A DNA stretch of 9,984 bases. It comes from Legionellales bacterium UBA2469 (GTDB lineage Bacteria > Pseudomonadota > Gammaproteobacteria > Legionellales > Legionellaceae). The stretch's first letter is position 1. Each line of letters starts with the position of its first letter. The DNA lies in contig DDPL01000037.1 of NCBI GenBank assembly GCA_002342175.1, forward strand, positions 9,434-19,417. Direction: 5' to 3'. The position numbers and the translations under genes are program-made. Below, in pieces: positions 4,613 to 9,984 of the stretch. Under the pieces are notes generated by a model. That model was not told where the DNA came from, ran no database searches, and was given only the letters and a program-made list of their open reading frames with translations.

Positions 4613-6425
4613 AAATATAGTATTCCCTCTCACAATCTTTAGCTTAGGCACAGACCAAAAAAGAGATGTCAAAAGTGATACCATCCTGCATCGCTTTATC
4701 AATTCTTGCCAAAGCTCGAAACTTGTTATTGATGGTCCATCAGTTGTTGGAATTGATGTTTTTTCGATTGGACAGGAGGCCTGTAATTTAATTTTAAAAA
4801 AACTACAACATGAAACGATCAACCAATCCCCACTTATCATTAATCTAACTGGATTTAGTCGTGGCGGAATTGTTAATCTTTATATCGTCAATTTTCTATA
4901 TGAACATTTAGAAAAACTCGAAAAAAAATTAAACAGACCTTTATCCGAAAACCATGTTCTTTATAATTTAAAACGTCTACAGATCAATATGTTTAATCTG
5001 GATCCTGTCGCCGGAATTGGCGCTTCAAGCCACCCTTTTGCTAGAAACATTCCCAAGATAGTCAATAAATATGTCGCTCTACTTCAACTAGATGAAATGC
5101 GCCGGGAGTTTAAACCGCAAGATTTAACCCGCATTATTGTCCAATCATCAAAAGATACAGATGTTTGTCTTCTTCCATTGTATGGTAATCACTCCAACGC
5201 GACAAAAATCAAATCATATGAACGATGTTCTGCACCAGTGATTTACCAAAGCATGCTATACTTTTTTTTAACAAAACATCATTCACAATTTACATTTTTT
5301 CCTCCAACAAGCTCACCTCATGAACTATTAGCGTCATATTCTAAGCATCATCAAGAAAGGCAGAGTTATTTCCAATACGGAAAACGAATGAAATTTTTTG
5401 ATAGCAGTATGTTCCGAACGCCACGCAAAATTAATAAACAAATAAAATACTACATTGATGATCCTGATATTTTTGTTAATTTATGCGAAAAAGAGCTTTT
5501 AAAATTTTGTTATCCAAATGCTTTTCATGTGTTATTTGAGCATAATATAAATGCTATTGATGTCAGACTTGCAACAAACGAATGTAAAATTATTCAAGAA
5601 AAATTTCCAGAATTATGGATTCGTCTATGCATGCACTTACCGAATATACATGATAAAGATGAACAAATTGAAATTAATGCAGCATCTGGTTTTCATCATG
5701 AATTTCCCTTTCATATCTTACCCATGTTGTTTAATGACATATCAAAAATAAAAATCGAAAACGATCTAGGACGTTTGGTAGCGGATGTGCGGCGATTAAC
5801 ATTCAGGTATGAGCGCGAAAAATCTGATTTATTTACTTTTCATCGGCGTCCCTTAGCACACGCAGCACAAGCGATTCGTGATCAAGTTGATGTCATTTGC
5901 AGTGAAAATGAGAAGGATAATACTTATGCCAATATCATCACGATGTTACAAGATATCTCTCTAGACTTTAAAAAAGCACATCATAATAACGACTTAATGT
6001 TGATGATAGATGAGCTTTTATTATCCTATGATGAATCAATACCCTTAATCAATACATCTAACTTTGATATCCAAATTTATTTGATTAAGTTTATGATGGA
6101 CGGTATGTACTATATGGTCGATTTTATCGGAAAATTGGGGTACATTCCCGGATTTATTCTCTCGCTTACCGGCATTTTCTTCAATGACATGGGCACAAGA
6201 CTATTAGATGTGAGCTTCCCTGAAATTTTTCTTTGGCCATTGATCCCCTTCGCCTTTTGTATACAACAATTGGGGATATTGCTTAAGAGTCACTTTGGAC
6301 TTAAGGGCGTTATAGAAGATTTAGAATATGAAATTATTGTCGCAAGAGACAATTGGATTCGGGATTTAACAATAAAGAGAGAAGAGGAACCTGAATTCGA
6401 TTCCTCACGTTTATTACATGGATAA
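4596..6425 (+). CDS. Putative alpha/beta-hydrolase effector with C-terminal hydrophobic segments
   Basis: A 609-residue protein. The N-terminal third looks like a DUF2235/lipase-type alpha/beta hydrolase: nucleophile elbow GFSRG (86-90, Ser88) after the hydrophobic strand PLIINLT, an acid candidate in FNLDPVAG (Asp136) and a histidine candidate in [10 protein letters not shown] (His199), in the order Ser-Asp-His. The middle (about 240-500) is unrecognised, rich in His, Phe and Lys and predicted helical. Two hydrophobic stretches follow (about 519-529 and 544-563), likely membrane-inserting. The C-terminus carries a glutamate cluster (EEEPE, 596-600), similar to the E-block seen in many Dot/Icm type IV substrates. 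There is no signal peptide. I infer a secreted, membrane-targeted lipase or esterase acting in a host cell; substrate unknown. The start at 4596 has AGG 8 nt upstream and lies within the end of the preceding gene. Its 3' end overlaps frr on the opposite strand by 12 nt. Confidence 0.62.
   Translation: MQLEYENIVFPLTIFSLGTDQKRDVKSDTILHRFINSCQSSKLVIDGPSVVGIDVFSIGQEACNLILKKLQHETINQSPLIINLTGFSRGGIVNLYIVNFLYEHLEKLEKKLNRPLSENHVLYNLKRLQINMFNLDPVAGIGASSHPFARNIPKIVNKYVALLQLDEMRREFKPQDLTRIIVQSSKDTDVCLLPLYGNHSNATKIKSYERCSAPVIYQSMLYFFLTKHHSQFTFFPPTSSPHELLASYSKHHQERQSYFQYGKRMKFFDSSMFRTPRKINKQIKYYIDDPDIFVNLCEKELLKFCYPNAFHVLFEHNINAIDVRLATNECKIIQEKFPELWIRLCMHLPNIHDKDEQIEINAASGFHHEFPFHILPMLFNDISKIKIENDLGRLVADVRRLTFRYEREKSDLFTFHRRPLAHAAQAIRDQVDVICSENEKDNTYANIITMLQDISLDFKKAHHNNDLMLMIDELLLSYDESIPLINTSNFDIQIYLIKFMMDGMYYMVDFIGKLGYIPGFILSLTGIFFNDMGTRLLDVSFPEIFLWPLIPFAFCIQQLGILLKSHFGLKGVIEDLEYEIIVARDNWIRDLTIKREEEPEFDSSRLLHG
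6384..6406 (-). terminator. Possible terminator of the rpsB-frr operon, inside the hydrolase gene
   Basis: GAGGAA (6384-6389) and TTCCTC (6401-6406) pair around an 11-nt loop containing GAATTC. On the minus strand the hairpin is followed by the pyrimidine-rich TTCTCTCTTT. It lies just downstream of the frr stop and overlaps the codons for the acidic tail of the converging hydrolase. It is a weak intrinsic terminator at best, but no better candidate is present. Confidence 0.33.
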
Positions 6426-6971
6426 TAAATCTTTTTCTTTATCAGCAAGTTCTTGGTCTACTGCAGCAATATACTGATCAGTTAACTTCTGAACAATGTC
6501 GTTTCCACGACGTTCATCGTCTTCAGAAATACTTTTAGCTTTAACCAAATCTTTTAATTGCTGATTTGCATCTCGACGAATATTTCGAATTGCAACACGA
6601 CCTAGTTCGGCTTCAGCACGAACAACTTTGATTAACTCTTTACGACGTTCTTCATTTAATGCAGGTAGAGGAACTCGAACCACATGTCCAACGGTTACCG
6701 GATTCAATCCCAAGTCTGAAGTTAAAATTGCTTTTTCAACCGCAGGAATCATATTCTTTTCCCAAGGTGTAACCAGCAATGTTCTAGCATCACCGGGAAC
6801 AACGCTCGCAACCTGAATTAAGGGTGTGGGTTGGCCATAATAATCGAGCATGACATGATCTAACAACGATGCATTGGCACGACCCGTTCTAATTTTGCCC
6901 ATTTCATGATGCAAAGACTCTACTGCTTTTTGCATCTTTTTTTCTGTTTGTTGTTTAAGTTCTTGCAACAT
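6414..6971 (-). CDS. frr: Ribosome recycling factor
   Basis: At 185 residues it has exactly the length of E. coli RRF. It carries the family blocks [13 protein letters not shown] (26-38), [14 protein letters not shown] (44-57), the LTSDLGLNP region (88-96), [18 protein letters not shown] (102-119) and [11 protein letters not shown] (135-145). With EF-G, RRF splits the post-termination 70S ribosome, releasing mRNA and tRNA. The ATG at 6971 has AGGAG 6 nt upstream, inside the end of pyrH, and the two reading frames overlap by 17 nt, so translation is coupled. In many gammaproteobacteria frr is followed by uppS and cdsA; here the next gene converges instead and the stop codons overlap tail to tail. 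The assignment is firm. Confidence 0.97.
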   Translation of the reverse strand: MLQELKQQTEKKMQKAVESLHHEMGKIRTGRANASLLDHVMLDYYGQPTPLIQVASVVPGDARTLLVTPWEKNMIPAVEKAILTSDLGLNPVTVGHVVRVPLPALNEERRKELIKVVRAEAELGRVAIRNIRRDANQQLKDLVKAKSISEDDERRGNDIVQKLTDQYIAAVDQELADKEKDLLSM

Positions 6972-7695
6972 GTTTGACTCCTACCAAGGTTCCAACTTGT
7001 TCACCCTTCACAATTTTTTGTAATGCCGATTGATCATTCATATTAAAAACTTGAATAGGCATTTGATGTTCAGCGCACATACATATCGCGGTGATATCCA
7101 TCACTTCTAACTTTTGTTGAATAACTTCATCAAATGTTAAAAAATCATATCGAGTAGCATCAGCATGTTTAACTGGATCTTTGGAGTAAACCCCATCAAC
7201 TTTTGTTGCTTTCAATACAACATCAGCCTTTAATTCAATCGCACGTAAACAAGCAGCTGTATCGGTCGTGAAGAACGGTTGCCCAGTTCCTCCCGAACAA
7301 ATGATAACATCGCCTTTATCCAAAGTTTGACGTGCCACTTCAATATCATAGGTTTGAACAAAACCAGTCATGGGGATGGCGGAAAATACTGTCGATACGA
7401 TGCCATGAGATACTAAAGCATGTTGCAACGCGATGCCATTCATCACTGTTGCCAACATACCTATTTGATCAGATTTTGCTTGATCAAATCCCGCTGGCAA
7501 CAAGTTTTTTCCTCGATGAAAATTACCTCCGCCTAGCACAATTGCAACTTGTACACCCATATCTCGCAATTCTTTAATCGAATTCACAACATATTCAATC
7601 GCTTGGGGTTCAATACCAAACGGTGAAGAACCCTTCAATACTTCACCGCTATATTTTAACAAAATACGCGGATACGCCAATCCATGCCTTGTCAT
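6955..7695 (-). CDS. pyrH: Uridylate (UMP) kinase
   Basis: A 246-residue amino-acid-kinase-fold protein, close to the usual bacterial length of about 240. It has the phosphate-binding [11 protein letters not shown] (12-22; most family members have LKLSGE), GGGNFHRG (55-62, usually GGGNIFRG), [11 protein letters not shown] (76-86), [17 protein letters not shown] (132-148), the [12 protein letters not shown] segment (164-175) and a MDITAICMC block near 200. PyrH phosphorylates UMP to UDP in pyrimidine nucleotide synthesis and is usually hexameric with GTP/UTP control. The start overlaps the tsf stop in a TAATG junction (one shared base) with only a weak Shine-Dalgarno, pointing to reinitiation after tsf. 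It overlaps frr downstream. The assignment is firm. Confidence 0.97.
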   Translation of the reverse strand: MTRHGLAYPRILLKYSGEVLKGSSPFGIEPQAIEYVVNSIKELRDMGVQVAIVLGGGNFHRGKNLLPAGFDQAKSDQIGMLATVMNGIALQHALVSHGIVSTVFSAIPMTGFVQTYDIEVARQTLDKGDVIICSGGTGQPFFTTDTAACLRAIELKADVVLKATKVDGVYSKDPVKHADATRYDFLTFDEVIQQKLEVMDITAICMCAEHQMPIQVFNMNDQSALQKIVKGEQVGTLVGVKHVART

Positions 7696-8573
7696 TATTG
7701 TCTTACCTGAGCCATCACTTCTTCAACAAAATTATCTTCACGTTTCTCAATACCTTCACCAACTTGGTAACATACGAATTTAGAAACTGTCGCATTGTGT
7801 TTTTTCAATAAAGCATCGACACGAACCGATGGATCTTTAACGAAAGGCTGCCCCATTAAGCTAACTTCTTCAACAAACTTGCTTAAACGACCTTGAATCA
7901 TTTTTTCAATAATTGCTTCAGGTTTACCACTTTCACGAGCTTGCGCCATGAAGACTTCTGTTTCAACCGCAATCGCTTCTGCAGAAACTTCTTCTGGTCG
8001 CACAACTTGTGGTCTGTTTGCAGCAATTTGCATCGCAATATCTTTCGCCAATACATCGTCAGCATTTTCCATGGCAACCAATACACCGATTCGCGCGCCA
8101 TGTGAGTAAGCACCTACGATACCATTACTTTCTAAGTGAACTAAACGACGTACTTGGATGTTTTCACCAATTTTAGCAACCAATTGTTGACGCGCTTCTT
8201 CAACGGATTCAGAAGCATTATGAACTTTTTGGTTCATTAAGCTTTGAATATCAACTGATTTTGTATGTAAAGCAGTTTCAGCGGCTGCATTAGCAAAAGT
8301 CATAAAGCCTGCATCGCGAGCAACAAAGTCTGTCTCACTATTGACTTCTAACATCACTGCATGACGACCAGATGCATCCCTTGCTATAACGATAATCCCT
8401 TCCGCTGCAATTCGGTCTGCTTTTTTATCAGCCTTGGCTTGACCTGCTTTACGCATTTCCAAAACGGCTTGTTCGATATCACCATTGGTCATTTGTAAAA
8501 ACTTTTTGCATTCCATCATACCAGCGCCTGTACGCTGACGTAATTCTGATACCATTGATGCGGTAATTGACAT
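7695..8573 (-). CDS. tsf: Translation elongation factor EF-Ts
   Basis: A 292-residue protein (E. coli EF-Ts has 283). It has the N-terminal UBA-like domain with [14 protein letters not shown] (11-24) and the signature [12 protein letters not shown] near 79-90, the site that inserts into EF-Tu; this is followed by the core subdomains and the C-terminal module with the QPFVKDPSV stretch. EF-Ts is the guanine-nucleotide exchange factor for EF-Tu in the cytoplasm. The ATG at 8573 is preceded by a strong purine-rich Shine-Dalgarno sequence (AAGGGGAA). It follows rpsB by 85 nt containing a hairpin, and its stop overlaps the pyrH start by one base. The sequence is ordinary for the family; the assignment is firm. 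Confidence 0.97.
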   Translation of the reverse strand: MSITASMVSELRQRTGAGMMECKKFLQMTNGDIEQAVLEMRKAGQAKADKKADRIAAEGIIVIARDASGRHAVMLEVNSETDFVARDAGFMTFANAAAETALHTKSVDIQSLMNQKVHNASESVEEARQQLVAKIGENIQVRRLVHLESNGIVGAYSHGARIGVLVAMENADDVLAKDIAMQIAANRPQVVRPEEVSAEAIAVETEVFMAQARESGKPEAIIEKMIQGRLSKFVEEVSLMGQPFVKDPSVRVDALLKKHNATVSKFVCYQVGEGIEKREDNFVEEVMAQVRQ

Positions 8574-8612
8574 CGTCTTCCCCTTTAAAATACTGATTAA
8601 TTAGATGCGAAA

Positions 8613-8636
8613 ATGGCACGTCAACTGACATGCCAT
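8613..8636 (-). promoter_or_regulatory. Intercistronic hairpin between rpsB and tsf
   Basis: ATGGCA (8613-8618) pairs with TGCCAT (8631-8636), and the stem continues after one mismatch with GTC/GAC around a 4-nt loop. On the minus strand it lies after the rpsB stop and is followed only by a short T run, so it is more likely an attenuator or mRNA-stability element setting the S2 to EF-Ts ratio than a full terminator. Confidence 0.45.
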
Positions 8637-8658
8637 ATTCTAAAATATCCACAAAAAA

Positions 8659-9411
8659 TTATTTTGCTTCTTGTGTTTTTTCGATCACTTCAACGAATTC
8701 GCTATCTGCTTTTTGACTTGCAACGGTTTGACCTTGTTTCGCATCTAAAATCGCATCTGCAACGCATTTTACATACAATTCAACCGCACGCATTGAGTCA
8801 TCGTTCGCAGGAATCATGTAATCAATTCCATCTGGATCATTGTTGGTGTCCACTATTCCAACAACAGGAATACGTAATTTACGAGCTTCTTGAATCGCAA
8901 TGTGTTCAAAACCAACGTCAATAACAAATAACGCATCTGGCAAACCACCCATATCTTGAATACCGCCAAGGCTTTTTTCTAATTTTTCTAATTCTCGTTC
9001 TAACATCAATGCTTCTTTCTTAATCATATTTTCGAAAGAACCATCTTGTTGCATTTTTTTCAATTCTTTTAAACGGAAAATTGATTGACGAACGGTTTTG
9101 TAGTTAGTCAACATTCCACCTAACCAACGATGGTTAACATATGGCATGCCACAACGCTCAGCTTGCTCTTTAATGATGTCTTGAGCAGCACGCTTGGTAC
9201 CAACAAATAAAATTTTTGCTTTATGAGAAGCTAAACGTCCTAAGAAGTTAGAAGCATCTTTCAGTAAAGGCAATGTTTTTTCTAAGTTGATGATATGAAT
9301 CTTATTACGGGTTCCGAAAATAAATGGAGCCATTTTAGGATTCCAAAAACGGGTACGGTGACCGAAATGTGCACCTGCTTCTAACAGGGCTTTCATACTT
9401 ACATTTGACAT
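8659..9411 (-). CDS. rpsB: 30S ribosomal protein S2
   Basis: A 250-residue S2 protein (E. coli has 241). It has the N-terminal signature [20 protein letters not shown] (6-25), [20 protein letters not shown] (27-46), [10 protein letters not shown] (68-77), [13 protein letters not shown] (91-103), the central coiled coil with many Glu and Lys (about 113-150), PDALFVIDV (158-166) and [19 protein letters not shown] (185-204). S2 is an essential small-subunit protein binding late, near the 30S head-body junction. The ATG at 9411 has TGGAG 6 nt upstream. It is the first gene of the operon, with a promoter at 9512-9540 and a structured leader of about 94 nt. S2 represses its own operon through such a leader in related bacteria. 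The assignment is firm. Confidence 0.97.
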   Translation of the reverse strand: MSNVSMKALLEAGAHFGHRTRFWNPKMAPFIFGTRNKIHIINLEKTLPLLKDASNFLGRLASHKAKILFVGTKRAAQDIIKEQAERCGMPYVNHRWLGGMLTNYKTVRQSIFRLKELKKMQQDGSFENMIKKEALMLERELEKLEKSLGGIQDMGGLPDALFVIDVGFEHIAIQEARKLRIPVVGIVDTNNDPDGIDYMIPANDDSMRAVELYVKCVADAILDAKQGQTVASQKADSEFVEVIEKTQEAK

Positions 9412-9433
9412 AATTTTCTCCAGGGTTAATCCT

Positions 9434-9462
9434 CCATATTTCCCATGCCAAACCCAATATGG
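9434..9462 (-). promoter_or_regulatory. rpsB leader hairpin, candidate S2 autoregulatory element
   Basis: CCATATT (9434-9440) and AATATGG (9456-9462) form a 7-bp stem in the rpsB 5' leader. A competing helix, CCCA with TGGG on the minus strand (9453-9463), shares one arm. Mutually exclusive helices just upstream of the start codon suit a translational switch. Autoregulation by S2 through the rpsB leader is established for gammaproteobacteria; that this is the equivalent element is inferred. Confidence 0.42.
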
Positions 9463-9511
9463 GACCCGATGACATGTGACGAAATATGTGTGACATTAAA
9501 ACTTCGTGGTA

Positions 9512-9540
9512 TATATACCATATTTACCCATCTAGAGCAA
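9512..9540 (-). promoter_or_regulatory. Extended -10 promoter of the rpsB operon
   Basis: On the minus strand, TTGCTC (9535-9540) and TATATA (9512-9517) lie 17 bp apart. TGG directly before the -10 makes an extended -10 (TG-N-TATATA). The start would be near 9505, giving a leader of about 94 nt to the rpsB ATG, as expected for an autoregulated ribosomal-protein operon. Confidence 0.6.
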
Positions 9541-9553
9541 ACTTTTTCACATT

Positions 9554-9747
9554 TCATTTTGGTAAATCACTTAAAATTTCTTTTCCTATATTTTCGTTTA
9601 TATGATATTGACGCAGCATTTGTAAAGCAGGGCCAAATGCTCGCTGATAATCACCTTCACCATAATCACTTCAATCAATTTGTTTCCTTTTACAAAAATA
9701 ACTGTAAAACCAAATTTTATAGCAGTTTGGTTAATAATTGACACAAT
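9554..9747 (-). pseudogene. Possible frameshifted remnant of a protein gene
   Basis: Read on the minus strand, an open stretch without a proper start gives INQTAIKFGFTVIFVKGNKLIE. If the frame is shifted once near 9665, it continues as DYGEGDYQRAFGPALQMLRQ and a further 17 residues ending ILSDLPK, with a TGA at 9554-9556. The two parts have a protein-like mix of residues and together read as one chain, yet neither frame alone has a start and adequate length. I do not recognise the family. It lies between the rpsB promoter and the promoter of the LRR-like gene. A decayed 3' gene end is the simplest reading; chance open sequence in AT-rich DNA cannot be excluded. Confidence 0.28.
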
Positions 9748-9766
9748 CTAATAAACTTGTTAAAAT
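9738..9766 (+). promoter_or_regulatory. Near-consensus sigma70 promoter of the LRR-like gene
   Basis: TTGACA (9738-9743) is a perfect -35 and TAAAAT (9761-9766) a one-mismatch -10, with the optimal 17-bp spacer. Transcription would start near 9773, only about 25 nt before the ATG at 9798. It is the strongest promoter sequence in the window. Confidence 0.7.
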
Positions 9767-9797
9767 TTAAAACATTTCTTCTTTCTAACAATATCCA

Positions 9798-9984
9798 ATG
9801 CCAGAAATTTATCAAACAGTCTCCCCAATAAATATCGACGACGCTCTAAATATGGTGAAAACTACTAATGGTAGCTTCTTGAATTTATCACTTTCATACA
9901 AAAAATTAAAAAACCAAGATGTTAAAAATCTTTGTGAAATGTTGATTATCAACGCAACTTGGATATCGCTGAATCTATCGGGAT
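9798..9984 (+). CDS. Leucine-rich-repeat-like protein, 5' part only
   Basis: An open frame runs from ATG 9798 off the end of the window, giving 62 residues so far: MPEIYQTVSP, then NLSLSYKKLKNQDVKNLCEM, then an ending WISLNLSG. The spacing of LNLSLSYKKL (28-37) and a second SLNLSG (57-62), about 30 residues apart with a helix-like segment between, fits ribonuclease-inhibitor-type LRRs (LxLxxxxL...). Such repeats make protein-binding solenoids and are frequent in effectors of Legionella-like bacteria. There is no signal peptide. The ATG has no Shine-Dalgarno sequence (the preceding bases are pyrimidine- and A-rich) but is placed just downstream of a near-consensus promoter, which is why I accept this start. 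The full length, repeat number and any extra domains lie outside the window. Confidence 0.6.
   Translation, partial: MPEIYQTVSPINIDDALNMVKTTNGSFLNLSLSYKKLKNQDVKNLCEMLIINATWISLNLSG

Noticed and set aside
4268..4840. Minus-strand open frames opposite the methyltransferase-like and hydrolase genes
   Set aside because: They lie antisense to longer frames with recognisable motifs and show no start signals or family features.
7893..8113. Two short open frames, one on each strand, inside tsf
   Set aside because: Both are shadows of the EF-Ts reading frame, which is firmly assigned.
8613..8924. 103-codon plus-strand open frame over the rpsB end and rpsB-tsf gap
   Set aside because: It is antisense to S2; the Leu/His/Gln-rich product reflects the complementary codon bias.
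9708..9732. AACCAAA/TTTGGTT hairpin as a terminator
   Set aside because: There is no T run on the plus strand and only a short one on the minus strand, and no intact gene ends there; it is probably incidental.
9445..9741. 98-codon plus-strand open frame
   Set aside because: It runs antisense through the rpsB leader and extended -10 promoter, has no ribosome binding site, and its His/Phe/Asn-rich composition looks like an antisense reading.
1..9984. Insertion sequences, CRISPR arrays, tRNA or rRNA genes
   Set aside because: No transposase, no regularly spaced direct repeats and no cloverleaf or rRNA-like sequence was found on either strand.

Overview
The window is AT-rich and reads as chromosome of a gammaproteobacterium, most likely an intracellular or amoeba-associated member of the Legionellales (Legionella/Coxiella/Berkiella-like). 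This is inferred from: an rpsB-tsf-pyrH-frr core operon whose proteins look gammaproteobacterial; a UbiG ubiquinone methyltransferase; a short ProQ/FinO-domain protein; a candidate CsrA-sequestering small RNA of the RsmY/RsmZ type; and accessory proteins resembling secreted host-directed effectors (a GFSRG-type alpha/beta hydrolase with an acidic C-terminus, and the start of a leucine-rich-repeat protein). No tRNA, rRNA, CRISPR array or insertion sequence was found.

Layout, left to right. (1) Positions 1-195 hold no convincing protein gene. They contain a promoter-like element, a purine-rich RNA segment with six A-GGA/A-GGGA motifs and a textbook intrinsic terminator; I read this as a CsrA-binding sRNA. 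(2) On the minus strand, 194-856 encodes a periplasmic L,D-transpeptidase-like protein with its own well-formed promoter. (3) On the plus strand, 1092-1478 encodes a ProQ/FinO-like RNA-binding protein. It converges on (4) a tightly packed minus-strand operon (3704 down to 1482): arginase, a UNG-like protein with an altered catalytic motif, and UbiG. A perfect hairpin spans the two convergent stop codons. (5) Divergently, a two-gene plus-strand cassette (3812-6425) encodes a spermidine-synthase/methyltransferase-fold protein and a 609-residue putative lipase/esterase-like effector; the two reading frames overlap by 17 nt. (6) The minus-strand rpsB-tsf-pyrH-frr operon (9411 down to 6414) encodes ribosomal protein S2, EF-Ts, UMP kinase and ribosome recycling factor. 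It is preceded by an extended -10 promoter and a structured leader, and its last gene overlaps the effector gene tail to tail by 12 nt. (7) The right end (9554-9984) holds a possible frameshifted gene remnant on the minus strand, then a near-consensus sigma70 promoter driving the first 62 codons of an LRR-like protein cut by the window edge.

Functionally, the window mixes housekeeping (translation, pyrimidine nucleotide supply, quinone synthesis, arginine catabolism, cell-wall remodelling) with post-transcriptional regulators (candidate CsrA sponge, ProQ-like protein) and apparently acquired host-interaction genes slotted beside the essential operon. The least expected items are the unannotated CsrA-sponge candidate, the UNG-like protein whose catalytic aspartate position is serine, and the hydrolase cassette.
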